Positions 44,602 through 53,429 of a stretch of 64,000 bases of DNA are shown in pieces. Origin of the DNA: Desulfosporosinus hippei DSM 8344 (GTDB lineage: Bacteria > Bacillota > Desulfitobacteriia > Desulfitobacteriales > Desulfitobacteriaceae); the NCBI RefSeq assembly GCF_900100785.1, contig NZ_FNCP01000003.1, forward strand, positions 1 to 64,000. Reading direction: 5' to 3'. The notes under the pieces are model-generated. The model made no database searches, was not told where the DNA came from, and saw only the letters and a program-made list of their open reading frames with translations. Numbering within the stretch: the stretch's first letter is position 1; each line of letters begins with the position of its first letter. The position numbers and the translations under genes were made by a program.

Positions 44602-46194
44602 TTACAATCCCCCTAGCAGAGCACGTCGATCCGCCTTACCGTTGGGGGTTATGGGCATCGCAGCCAGGAATTTAAAGCGCCGGGGGATCATATACTCGGG
44701 CAAACGTCCGCGCAAATCTTCCTTTAAAGCAAGAGTCTCTTTGAACTCATCCTCTACAGGCTTACTCACCGTCACAAAGGCCTGTAAATACTCAACCTTC
44801 CCTCGTCGTTCAATGGGTAAAACCACCGCATTATCCACTAAGGGGTTACGCCTTAGATTTTCTTCGATTTCTCCTAACTCAATCCGATAACCGTGGAGTT
44901 TAATCTGAAAATCTAAGCGGCCTTGGTAAAAGAGGAAACCAGCTTTAAATAACCCGGAATCCCCTGTCCGGTAAGCATTCCAGGTTTGGCCCTTCTCTTG
45001 CCAGCTAAAAAAGGCTTTGGCTGTTTGCACCGGGTTGTTCAGGTAACCCACGCTGACATTGGGGCCGGCGATCACCAATTCCCCCGCCTCCCCCTCCGTC
45101 AATACTTCGGGCCTGTGGTGCAAGACACCAGCCTCGGCAGTAATTGCTGCGCTAAGCTGATCAGAATTACAGATTAAGACTTGGGCATCCGGTTTAACCC
45201 TTCCTACAGGAAGAGGATTAAAAGTGTTAAGGATCTCAGGGCTGATAGTCAAATTCGTTACTGCCACTGTTGCTTCCGTGGGTCCGTAAAGATTTTCCAC
45301 TTGAGCTTGGGGAAAGCGCTGATTAAGTTTTGTCGCACAATCATGGGTAAGTATCTCACCACAGAAGAGAAACCTCTTGATCATTGGCAGCAGGGTAGCA
45401 TTGAAACTGGGATCCATTAAACATACCTCGGCAAAGGAAGGAGTTGATACCCAGTAACTAGTCTTTGAAGCAGCCAGGGAGGCAAAGAGTTCCTTGGGAT
45501 GGGCAATTTGATCCTTATCCACACTCCAAAGAGTTCCCCCGGTACTTAAGGACATATATAAATCCATGACTGAAAGATCAAAGGAAAATGGAGCCTGATT
45601 AAGAAAAACCTCTTGCATTTCTTCCGGCTGGAACCCTGTGTTAACCCAGTTCAGAAAACTCTCCAGAGCCCCCAGGGTAATCTGTACCCCTTTCGGTACT
45701 CCGGTACTGCCCGAGGTGAAAATTATGTAGTAAACTTCATCAAGTTCTACTTGCCAAGCAGAGTGAGGTACCTCTCTTTGATAACCCTTCAGAATGCTGT
45801 CTTGACCCTGCAGGGAAATCATTTCTTCAATTAAGACTTTAGGTGCGTCATTCCCTCTGGGAACAATTTGAGGGGAAAGGACGACCCGGGCCCCGGATGC
45901 CTCAATAATTTGCCATAAGCGTTCTTGGGGCACTGAGGAATCCACAGGAATATAAGGATGGCCGGCTCTGACACAAGCCATAAATAAGACCAGCATTTCA
46001 TTTTCTTTATGCCCATAGACAACCACGGGAGTCTGACGAGGTATCCCTTGCTTAAGACTTAGCTCATGAAGCCATACAGCCCCTGAATTAGCGCTGCTTT
46101 CTAAAGCAGCATAAGTTAAAACATTATCCCCTTGACAATGGGCTGCCCGTTCCGGACATCTGATAGACCACTCTTGGATTTTTTCGCTAAGCAT
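44602..46194 (-). CDS. dltA: D-alanine--D-alanyl carrier protein ligase DltA
   Basis: A 530-residue ANL-superfamily adenylating enzyme that activates D-alanine with ATP and loads it on the phosphopantetheine of DltC. Motifs are YIIFTSGSTGVPKGVQ (P-loop), NLYGPTEATVAVT, YRTGDSG and the catalytic Lys near the end in PNGKADRRAL. It is about 20-25 residues longer than Bacillus DltA. It lies between dltX and dltB. Identity is firm from motifs and operon. Confidence 0.94.
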   Translation of the reverse strand: MLSEKIQEWSIRCPERAAHCQGDNVLTYAALESSANSGAVWLHELSLKQGIPRQTPVVVYGHKENEMLVLFMACVRAGHPYIPVDSSVPQERLWQIIEASGARVVLSPQIVPRGNDAPKVLIEEMISLQGQDSILKGYQREVPHSAWQVELDEVYYIIFTSGSTGVPKGVQITLGALESFLNWVNTGFQPEEMQEVFLNQAPFSFDLSVMDLYMSLSTGGTLWSVDKDQIAHPKELFASLAASKTSYWVSTPSFAEVCLMDPSFNATLLPMIKRFLFCGEILTHDCATKLNQRFPQAQVENLYGPTEATVAVTNLTISPEILNTFNPLPVGRVKPDAQVLICNSDQLSAAITAEAGVLHHRPEVLTEGEAGELVIAGPNVSVGYLNNPVQTAKAFFSWQEKGQTWNAYRTGDSGLFKAGFLFYQGRLDFQIKLHGYRIELGEIEENLRRNPLVDNAVVLPIERRGKVEYLQAFVTVSKPVEDEFKETLALKEDLRGRLPEYMIPRRFKFLAAMPITPNGKADRRALLGGL

Positions 46195-46215
46195 AAAAAC
46201 ACATTCCCCATTCGC

Positions 46216-46359
46216 CTAAAAGTTATTATAAATAAACGGAGCAGCGGTATGTTGCTTTTGTACTAAATAGAGGATAAACAAAACTAACAGGATGATGTAG
46301 TAATAAGCAACTCGTCCAAACCAAATTAAAGCAGGGTGTCTATCCCTGGAACCCTTCAT
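46216..46359 (-). CDS. dltX: DltX, small membrane peptide of D-alanylation
   Basis: A 47-codon gene in the gap between dltD and dltA. The product has a basic N-terminus (MKGSRDRHP), one membrane helix (about 17-33; RVAYYYIILLVLFILYLVQ) and the C-terminal motif PFIYNNF. That terminal motif is characteristic of DltX, which in other Firmicutes relays D-alanine between DltB and DltD on the outer face. Its ATG lies within the last 20 nt of dltD. Length, position and C-terminal motif together make this firm. Confidence 0.9.
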   Translation of the reverse strand: MKGSRDRHPALIWFGRVAYYYIILLVLFILYLVQKQHTAAPFIYNNF

Positions 46360-47560
46360 GATAAAATCGATCCAGCGTTTCATTGATACTTACCCATCCT
46401 TTCCAGCCTAAGTGCATGGTGTCCTGCAAAAAGTAGGTGTCATATTCATGATCTCCAAAATCAGCAACCTGAAATCCTTGATCTTTAATCATCTTCTCAG
46501 CTCGCAGATAGTAACCCCTTCGTTCTTGAAGAGGAAATCCCGTATAATCATACCAAGCTCCATTTACGGGCACAATAATAAACAAAGGTCGGGCTCCTGT
46601 CTCTTGAAGAATATCTAAGAGGAGTTCTAAATCCTCGTATTCCGGGGAGGGATAAAAGCCGGACTGAGTAGCGGAATTCCTGTTTTCCTCAAGCCTGGGT
46701 TGGATATTGGCACTATAGTACTCAGCCAAGATACCAAACCGATTATTTTGGGTCATTGTTTTCCCCTGCTTAGTTGCCTGCTCCTTTAATTCTAACCAAG
46801 GAGCCAGGGGCGGGGCCGTAATTGAGGCATTGATCGAAGCGCTTTTGGGACTGATCAGTCTGCTATAGGCTATTGTTTTCAGGGCGTCTTGAGCCTCGTA
46901 GGCTGCCATTTCTACTCTACCCTTTGTCCTTAATAATAAACTTCGAATACTTGGTTTCCGGCTTTCTTGTAAACTCTGGGTCAGAAGTGCCTGCAAAGTA
47001 GGAGTCTCCGCAAAGGCTCCCGGAAATTCTAAGAGCCGTTTTGCTAATTGATTTTTCCTCTCTGCAGACAAAGAGGAGTTGAAAAGCATCCGATAAGCTT
47101 GGAGGGGAGAAAAATTCTGTTGAAAATAGGCGGGGCTAATTCCTTCCGGATTAAACCATTGGGCGGAAAGGATAACAGCAATTTTCTTATCCTTTAAGGA
47201 ATCACCTAACGCTCCCAGATTTAAGGCATGAATAATGTCCTGAGTCCCTCCTCTGCCCACAAGAAAAGGGGCAAACCCGGTGGGTTTTCCCTCAAAAACA
47301 ATTGACGGATGAAATTCGGAGACAGCGGAAAACTCGGAAGACCCGTAAACCGGTAGAACATCCGGCAATTCCAAGGCTTTTTTCTGCAATATCATACCCT
47401 GAAAACTTACGGGAGTTTGTGATCCACCAATGGTTTGGGTAACACCCGGCCTAAGCCAAAAAAGCCCCACAACCTTTTGGGTCAGGGGGCCCATCAAAAC
47501 TATGGTTAACCCAAAAATAATTAGGGCAGCAACCATTGATCCCAGTCGATTTCGAATCAT
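46340..47560 (-). CDS. dltD: D-alanyl-lipoteichoic acid biosynthesis protein DltD
   Basis: A 406-residue extracytoplasmic thioesterase/transferase anchored by one N-terminal helix (about 8-30). The SGNH-like catalytic set is visible: Ser in VYGSSEFS, and Asp/His in QDTMHLGWKGW near the C-terminus. It acts outside the membrane in moving D-alanine onto lipoteichoic acid. Its ATG overlaps the dltC stop (TAATG), and its 3' end overlaps dltX. Typical DltD length. Confidence 0.93.
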   Translation of the reverse strand: MIRNRLGSMVAALIIFGLTIVLMGPLTQKVVGLFWLRPGVTQTIGGSQTPVSFQGMILQKKALELPDVLPVYGSSEFSAVSEFHPSIVFEGKPTGFAPFLVGRGGTQDIIHALNLGALGDSLKDKKIAVILSAQWFNPEGISPAYFQQNFSPLQAYRMLFNSSLSAERKNQLAKRLLEFPGAFAETPTLQALLTQSLQESRKPSIRSLLLRTKGRVEMAAYEAQDALKTIAYSRLISPKSASINASITAPPLAPWLELKEQATKQGKTMTQNNRFGILAEYYSANIQPRLEENRNSATQSGFYPSPEYEDLELLLDILQETGARPLFIIVPVNGAWYDYTGFPLQERRGYYLRAEKMIKDQGFQVADFGDHEYDTYFLQDTMHLGWKGWVSINETLDRFYHEGFQG

Positions 47561-47796
47561 TAACCCCTACGCTCCTCCAGGTACGCGATAATTTTATTGG
47601 CGGTCTCCCATTCCTCACGTTCCATTTCAGTCGGAGCCACCTCAATGGCCAGTTGTTCCTGAATAGCCACAAATAATTCTATGATCCCAAAGGAATCCAT
47701 TAATCCACTCTTAAACAATTCTTGGTCTGGGTTTCGCTTTATCTCATCGGTTCCACAGATATCCGTCAGTATATCAAGGATTTTTTCTCTGATCAT
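47560..47796 (-). CDS. dltC: D-alanyl carrier protein DltC
   Basis: A 78-residue acyl-carrier-type protein; the phosphopantetheine Ser lies in LMDSFGIIELF. It carries D-alanine from DltA to DltB. First gene of the operon, so the order is C-D-X-A-B instead of the common X-A-B-C-D. The promoter must lie in the 331-bp spacer upstream. Confidence 0.94.
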   Translation of the reverse strand: MIREKILDILTDICGTDEIKRNPDQELFKSGLMDSFGIIELFVAIQEQLAIEVAPTEMEREEWETANKIIAYLEERRG

Positions 47797-48127
47797 GATC
47801 TCCTTACTTCCTTTCCTGAATGGTATACGAGTTAAGACAGTTCGTAGTTTGCCTTACTAACATACCTAGATAAACCTTTTTTCTATCTAACTAGTTAAAT
47901 AGGACTTTGCCAATTTCATTAGAGAAGCATTCCCACCCTTGGGGGATTACCCAAAGTCTGAGTTGGATATTTTGAGCGAAAAAAATCGTAGGATTCTGGT
48001 TGGGGCTTAGTCCTACCGTCTATTACCTATTCGACAGGACGGAAAGCAGTTCCTCCAGATATATCCTATATTTTGTTAATTACTCTTCGAACTATCATAA
48101 CCATAAATTGGCTATTTATAACAACCC
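47797..48127. other. Intergenic region upstream of the dlt operon
   Basis: 331 bp with no gene. It contains copy 2 of the dispersed repeat (47950-48002) and should hold the dlt promoter; I see no clear -35/-10 pair and no strong terminator for the acyltransferase gene that ends at 48128. Confidence 0.55.
47950..48002 (+). repeat. Dispersed 52-nt repeat, copy 2
   Basis: Begins CCCAAAGTCTGAGTTGGATA and ends GATTCTGGTTG, matching 34649-34699 in the same orientation apart from a few changes and a 2-nt insertion in the middle (TTTTGAGCG against TTTGGCGG). Confidence 0.7.
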
Positions 48128-49123
48128 TTACCCCGCTAACCCTGGCCCCGGAGTGTTCTCAGAATTCAAATCCTGCCTGCGAGAGAAGATCGGCGATTGT
48201 TTCATTCCCTTTTTAAGCAATAAGCTTGCTCCAACTAAGGCCAGAAGATAAAGTCCCAGGGATAGTACCTTGTTAGGCAAAACGTAGGGGAGAGCGAACT
48301 TGTACATAAAAACTGCTTCTAATAAATACACCTCGTAGGAGATTGAACCAATAAATCCAAGCAGCCGTGAATAATACCCCTGTTGGCCTAAAATGATTAT
48401 GACTGAGAAAGCAACAAGTGCAAAGCCTAAATTGGAGAGCATATAAGGCCCTAAGCCCAGGTCATTGTCCCGGTAGTTCAGGAGATAAGTTACCAGGCCC
48501 ATTGTTCCCATCAACCCAAAACCCAGCCTCAGGGTCTGCTTACTAAAGCTCTTCAGGGGAACCAGGGCCAAGAGTGACCCTAAGGGGAACATGATCGCGT
48601 GAAGGCCCCACTGCCAATAAACTACTTCTGTCAAATTGAACCTGGAGTGATAGCGTAAAAGGTAAGCAAACCCAAACAACAATCCCACCTTCAGGATAGT
48701 TGGCAACTTAAGACTGAATAACAGGTAGAATACGCAGTACCACATTAAAATGAAGAATATGTACCACATGGTTCCATCCATAGTCAGCTTGAAATCCAGC
48801 CCAAATAGTGATAGCAGGATTGTCCTCAAGGGGTAGGCAGTACCTTTAATATAGTCATAGACAAACCAGACCAGAGTTACCAAGGAATAAGGAAGCAGTA
48901 CTGTTCGCAGCCGCCGCTCCAGAAAACTCTTATCCAGTCCCTTAGTTAAATAGGATGAAGTAATCCCATAACCGGAGAGAATTAAAAAAATCGCCACACC
49001 CTGGGCTCCCAAATAATTAAAAGCCGGGTTTGCAGTGTTAATGAACTTTGTCACAAATAAGTGTCCGACAACAACTAAAAGGATGGCGATTCCCTTTAAT
49101 TGCTCTGATGATTGTTTGTTCAT
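48128..49123 (-). CDS. Membrane acyltransferase family 3 (OafA/YrhL type)
   Basis: A 331-residue protein with about ten membrane segments. The start LKGIAILLVVVGHLFV contains the conserved His of the family, and FLILSGYGITSSYL the next motif. There is no SGNH domain, so it is the short type that transfers acetyl groups to sugars from the membrane. It starts immediately after the sugar-phosphate transferase stop (TAAATG) and is the last gene of the minus-strand polysaccharide cluster. It probably O-acetylates the repeat unit or polymer. Confidence 0.85.
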   Translation of the reverse strand: MNKQSSEQLKGIAILLVVVGHLFVTKFINTANPAFNYLGAQGVAIFLILSGYGITSSYLTKGLDKSFLERRLRTVLLPYSLVTLVWFVYDYIKGTAYPLRTILLSLFGLDFKLTMDGTMWYIFFILMWYCVFYLLFSLKLPTILKVGLLFGFAYLLRYHSRFNLTEVVYWQWGLHAIMFPLGSLLALVPLKSFSKQTLRLGFGLMGTMGLVTYLLNYRDNDLGLGPYMLSNLGFALVAFSVIIILGQQGYYSRLLGFIGSISYEVYLLEAVFMYKFALPYVLPNKVLSLGLYLLALVGASLLLKKGMKQSPIFSRRQDLNSENTPGPGLAG

Positions 49124-49780
49124 TTAGTAAGCACCTTTACCAGAGAAAACCACAAAGAAGGTCTTCCAAAGGATGGATAAATCCAGCCATATATTCCAGC
49201 GCCGCACATATTCTACATCATAGGCCAGGGTCTCTCCCAAGGTTAATTCACTCCGCCCATTGACCTGGGCCAAGCCTGTGACTCCCGGCAGCACATTAAG
49301 CCGCAGCCGTTGTTGAGGGGTGTAATGCTTGGCTATATCCGGAACTTCCGGACGGGGCCCCACCAGACTCATATTTCCCAACAAGATATTCAGCAGCTGA
49401 GGCAGTTCGTCCAAACTGGTTTTGCGCAAAAACTTGCCGCTGCGGGTAACCCGAGGATCATCCTTCTCCTGAAAAACGAAGTTATCTAAGCTTGTCACCT
49501 TTTCCAGCTTTGTTTTCATCAAGGCATCGGCATTGGTGGTCATTGTCCGGAACTTATAAATGGTATAGGGCTTACCCCAAATTCCCACACGTGTCTGGGT
49601 AAAGATTGCCGGCCCGGTAGAATCCAGCCTAATCCATAGCACAATAAAAAGCCACAAGGGAGATATAATCACAAGCAGAACAGCAGCAACTAACAGGTCA
49701 AGCATACGCTTCAAAACAAGTTGCCACCGAGAATAAATAAGCTCATTACTTTCCGCAGATGCCGCGAGCCTCTGACTCAT
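49124..49780 (-). CDS. Undecaprenyl-phosphate sugar-1-phosphate transferase, short form
   Basis: A 218-residue monotopic enzyme containing only the bacterial sugar transferase domain: one N-terminal membrane segment (LLVAAVLLVIISPLWLFIVL), YKFRTM, LDELPQLLNILLGNMSLVGP and PGVTGLAQVNGRSE. It primes polysaccharide synthesis, parallel to the long form at 10156. The start is set by AAAGGAG 8 nt before the ATG; a TTG 18 nt earlier is less likely. A DegT aminotransferase gene precedes it and an acyltransferase gene follows, an arrangement reminiscent of modified-amino-sugar loci. Confidence 0.9.
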   Translation of the reverse strand: MSQRLAASAESNELIYSRWQLVLKRMLDLLVAAVLLVIISPLWLFIVLWIRLDSTGPAIFTQTRVGIWGKPYTIYKFRTMTTNADALMKTKLEKVTSLDNFVFQEKDDPRVTRSGKFLRKTSLDELPQLLNILLGNMSLVGPRPEVPDIAKHYTPQQRLRLNVLPGVTGLAQVNGRSELTLGETLAYDVEYVRRWNIWLDLSILWKTFFVVFSGKGAY

Positions 49781-49887
49781 CCGACTGTCTCCTTTCAAAA
49801 CGACTAAACCTTTTCTCTCTGTTTTTGATAAGATCCTACTTCGTTATAACCTTGATTCCCCCCTGCAAAACAGGGGAAAGATAATAA

Positions 49888-51048
49888 TTACTTGCGAAAC
49901 TTCTCTACAATCCTCTTGACTGCATCAACAACGTCCTCGGCATCCTGCCTACTCATCTTTGGATAAAGGGGCAAGGATATAATGCGTTCAAAAGTCTTTT
50001 CTGCTTGAGGGAAATCTCCTTTTTGGTAACCAAAGGTATCTCTGTAGTAAGGATGCATGGGAACAGGAATAAAGTGCACACTGGTACCTATCTGTTCCTG
50101 CTTTAATTCCTCGATAAACTCTGCCCGATCTATGGTTAGTTTCTCCAGATTTAGCTTAAGGATATACAAGTGCCAAGCATGGCGGGCATATTCCTTTTCC
50201 GGGGGAATTTCTAGTTCCGGCATCCGGCTGAATTCTTCATTATAACGCTCAGCTATTTCTAAGCGGATTCCCTGCATCCGCTCCAGCTTAGCCAGTTGAG
50301 TGATGCCTAAAGCCGCTTGAATATCCGTCATATTATATTTAAACCCGGGATGGAGAATTTCATAGTACCAGGAGCCCGCTGCCGAATAGCGATTCCAGGC
50401 ATTGCGGCTCATACCATGGGAACTCATAATCCTGATCTTATCAGCCAGAGCCTCATTGTTCGTAGTAACCATCCCACCCTCTCCCGTCGCCAGATTCTTG
50501 GTGGCATAGAAGGAAAAGGCCGTGGCATCTCCAATGGTTCCGATTAATCTCCCTTTATACTTAGTATACACTGCATGGGCAGCATCCTCTAGTACAAAGA
50601 AATTGTTTTCCCGAGCAAGTTCCATAATCTCATCCATTTCACAGGGATGCCCGGCCATATGCACAGGAATAATAGCCTTGGTGCGTGAGGTTATTTTTTG
50701 GCGTATTTGATCGATATCAATGTTCATGGTTACGGGGTCGATATCTGCAAAGACCGGCGTAGCTCCTGTATGGAGAATAACGTTGGCACTGGCTGCAAAG
50801 GTCATGGGGGTTGTAATCACTTCATCTCCGGCACCCAGGCCGGCTGCCACTAATGCCAAATGCAAGCCTGCTGTACAGGAATTCACGGCGATAGCGTATT
50901 TCGCTCCCACATACTCCGCAAATTGCTTTTCGAACTCATTGGTTTTAGGACCCTTGGTAATCCAATTTGATTTAAGACTATCCACAACTTCAGCAATATC
51001 GTCTTCTTCGATGAGAGGTATTCCATAAGTTAAAAATTCCTGACGCAT
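49888..51048 (-). CDS. DegT/DnrJ/EryC1-family sugar aminotransferase 1
   Basis: A 386-residue PLP-dependent aminotransferase for nucleotide keto-sugars. The PLP Lys is in FSFYATKNLATGEGG; NSCTAGLHLALVAAG binds the cofactor phosphate and VLEDAAHAVYTKYKG holds the cofactor-ring Asp. It would make a 4-amino (or 3-amino) sugar for the polymer primed by the next gene. The ATG before RQEFLTYGIPL is chosen (AAAGGAG 11 nt upstream); the longer frame would run into the upstream GT4 gene. Exact substrate unknown. Confidence 0.88.
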   Translation of the reverse strand: MRQEFLTYGIPLIEEDDIAEVVDSLKSNWITKGPKTNEFEKQFAEYVGAKYAIAVNSCTAGLHLALVAAGLGAGDEVITTPMTFAASANVILHTGATPVFADIDPVTMNIDIDQIRQKITSRTKAIIPVHMAGHPCEMDEIMELARENNFFVLEDAAHAVYTKYKGRLIGTIGDATAFSFYATKNLATGEGGMVTTNNEALADKIRIMSSHGMSRNAWNRYSAAGSWYYEILHPGFKYNMTDIQAALGITQLAKLERMQGIRLEIAERYNEEFSRMPELEIPPEKEYARHAWHLYILKLNLEKLTIDRAEFIEELKQEQIGTSVHFIPVPMHPYYRDTFGYQKGDFPQAEKTFERIISLPLYPKMSRQDAEDVVDAVKRIVEKFRK

Positions 51049-51065
51049 TTGAGTAAAGTCTCCTT

Positions 51066-52157
51066 TCAAGTATGAGGGTGGAGCAAGCGTTGATAAACAG
51101 CTTCCATTTGAGCAACATTTTTTTGCCAATCATAATACTTTAGTACATTGACTCTTCCTTGTTGACCTAACCTCTCCCTCAGAGCGGGATCTTTAATCAG
51201 ACTTTCCATAGCACTGCTTAATTCTGAGATATCTTCTGAAGAAACCAGTAATCCCGTTTCTCCTTCAACAATAACTTCAGTCAGTCCGCCAATTCTGCTG
51301 GCAATCACAGGTCGCGCACAGGCCGATCCCTCTACCGCCGTCACACCAAAGCTCTCCTGACGGGAAGGGATCACCACAATATCAATACTCTGATAGAAGC
51401 CGGCAACTTCGGCATTGGGAAGCTGGCCCAGCCATTCTATAAATTCAGAAACTCCAAGTCTTACAGCTAAGTCCTCTAACGAGGCCCGCTGGGGACCTTC
51501 TCCCGCAATACGCAGAAGGGTCTGGGGAAAACGCCGCTGAACCAGAGCGAAAGCTTCAATTAAAAGATCCAACCCGTAAACAGAATGCAGACCTTTAGCA
51601 ACTCCAAACACCACGGGAGCGTCTTGCTTAACTCTTTTTAGACTAGAAACTTGCCCCTCCTCCGGAGGAGAAAATCGCTTCGTATCCACTCCAAAAGGAA
51701 TTATTTCAATAACTTGCTGCAAATCGAGATAGAGCTGCATCTCTTGGGCCATAATTTTACTGCTGGAGCATAAGACATCCGCCTGAGCTAAAATCCATTT
51801 TAACAGGCGGGCATGCAAAAAAGAAGCTTTGGGGAAAGAAAAAATATCACTGCCCCAAGCAGAAATCACCAAAGGATGTCTGCCGGTCAACGCTCCCAGC
51901 AAACCAAAGCTTGTTGCATAATGAGAATGAATCAGATCCGGCTTGATTTCAGCAACTTTTTTCCTGACCCAGTTCTGACGCAGGATTACATCGATTTTAT
52001 CCCCGGCCAAGCGAGGAATCAGATGAACCTTGACCCGGGGGAGCTTGGCGGGTAAAAAGCTGAGAATTTCTACCTCCCAGCCACCCTCGGCTAAAGCTAG
52101 CGCCCATTTCTCCGTGTGAGTACTGGCTGCATTGGCCAATAAGCAAAGTTTAGCCAT
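51066..52157 (-). CDS. GT4 glycosyltransferase A
   Basis: A 363-residue GT-B glycosyltransferase. Features are LLANAASTHTEKWALALAEGG at the N-terminus, FGVAKGLHSVYGLDLLIEAF at the start of the donor domain, and the C-terminal EX7E motif region PSRQESFGVTAVEGSACARPV. It uses a nucleotide sugar to extend the lipid-linked repeat unit in the cytoplasm. It overlaps the O-antigen-ligase-like gene by 8 nt. Donor and acceptor unknown. Confidence 0.87.
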   Translation of the reverse strand: MAKLCLLANAASTHTEKWALALAEGGWEVEILSFLPAKLPRVKVHLIPRLAGDKIDVILRQNWVRKKVAEIKPDLIHSHYATSFGLLGALTGRHPLVISAWGSDIFSFPKASFLHARLLKWILAQADVLCSSSKIMAQEMQLYLDLQQVIEIIPFGVDTKRFSPPEEGQVSSLKRVKQDAPVVFGVAKGLHSVYGLDLLIEAFALVQRRFPQTLLRIAGEGPQRASLEDLAVRLGVSEFIEWLGQLPNAEVAGFYQSIDIVVIPSRQESFGVTAVEGSACARPVIASRIGGLTEVIVEGETGLLVSSEDISELSSAMESLIKDPALRERLGQQGRVNVLKYYDWQKNVAQMEAVYQRLLHPHT

Positions 52158-53388
52158 CCCAACCCTCTCCCCATGGTTTCCATTGAATAGCTAAGCTCAA
52201 ACCCCAGAAAGCCCAAATCATTGGGTCTTCGAAGAAACGACCTTCTCCCTGGGAACTGAGCCAAATCACGAAAACACTCATCAATATAGTTTGCGCAAAA
52301 ACGTTCATCTGATTCAAGACACGCAAATTCATACTCACCAAAACAATCAAAAAGGCAAGCATGCCAATAATTCCTAAAATACCCATTTCCGCAGCAATTG
52401 TCATTAAACTGGTATGGGAACGAGTGACTGCATCACTCCACGGCACGAGATAATGGTAGGGCTGTTCTATGGCCCACTGAAAATTGCCTAGCCCAACCCC
52501 GGTCAAGGGGTTTTCGATAAACATGGCCCAGCCGCCTTTCAGCAAATGCTCTCGCTGGCCCAGGGCACCAACCCCGGTAAATAAGGTTTCAAAGCGAAGG
52601 CGGATACTTGGGATAAGAAAAAGAGCCAACCCTCCCAAGCCAAACAGTCCGAGTATACTCCAATGGGTTCGGCGATTTCGGAAGGAGCTGACAGCCAAAA
52701 TTAGAATTCCAATCAGCAAAGTCAGCCAGCCGGTTCGGGAAAAGGTAACTCCCAGAGCCGCCAGTTGAACAAAAAGTGCCAGGGCTGTCCTGATATTTAA
52801 AGTCCATTCCCGGCGTATAAAAAGGAGCAAAGATCCCAGGATAGAGATATCCAAGTATCTGGCGAATAAATTAGGATCGATGAAGCTGGCATTCACTCTG
52901 CGCACCCCGGAGATGTTAATCCCACCGCCCCAAATCCAGTTTCCACTCAGGTATTGGATGAGGCCGAAGATGGCAGTAAGAGTTGCCATGGCAAATATCA
53001 CCCTAAACACTCGATCAAAGACTGCTTTGCGGTCAGCACCTAAAGCAATGCTGACTCCGCTGGCAAATAGCAGCAGTAAGCGCAGTCCTTCTGTCAGAGT
53101 TGTCTGAGGCTGCACACTAGATAGTAACGAAACAAGTACTGCCAAAAATAATGGAATGACCGCCCAGATCAATGGAACTTGACTAAGACGCTTCACGGTC
53201 TTCCCTATGCCCTCTTGTACAAAACGGGCTGCTCCCCAGGCTAACAAGAGAATCATCCCAATGCGCAAAAAGGTCAAAGAGGTTGGGGTTTCCGGAGCAC
53301 TTTGATAGGGAGGAAACAGCACCTTACTAATATCCCAAGGCACCAAGGCAAAAAACAAAGGAATAATCCAACCACCCCACCGTTTCAT
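52150..53388 (-). CDS. O-antigen ligase/polymerase-like membrane protein A
   Basis: A 412-residue protein with about eleven membrane segments. The Wzy_C-type region has SRTGWLTLLIGILILAV, then the long loop with NPLTGVGLGNFQWAI and TRSHTSLMTIAAEMGILG, which holds the family's conserved His. It would polymerise or ligate an undecaprenyl-linked glycan on the outer face. A second member of the family (residue pattern similar but distinct) is at 56473. AGGAAG precedes the ATG. Confidence 0.85.
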   Translation of the reverse strand: MKRWGGWIIPLFFALVPWDISKVLFPPYQSAPETPTSLTFLRIGMILLLAWGAARFVQEGIGKTVKRLSQVPLIWAVIPLFLAVLVSLLSSVQPQTTLTEGLRLLLLFASGVSIALGADRKAVFDRVFRVIFAMATLTAIFGLIQYLSGNWIWGGGINISGVRRVNASFIDPNLFARYLDISILGSLLLFIRREWTLNIRTALALFVQLAALGVTFSRTGWLTLLIGILILAVSSFRNRRTHWSILGLFGLGGLALFLIPSIRLRFETLFTGVGALGQREHLLKGGWAMFIENPLTGVGLGNFQWAIEQPYHYLVPWSDAVTRSHTSLMTIAAEMGILGIIGMLAFLIVLVSMNLRVLNQMNVFAQTILMSVFVIWLSSQGEGRFFEDPMIWAFWGLSLAIQWKPWGEGWDG

Positions 53389-53429
53389 ACAATCACTTCC
53401 TCTCGACGGCCTTAAATGGCCGTTTGTCC

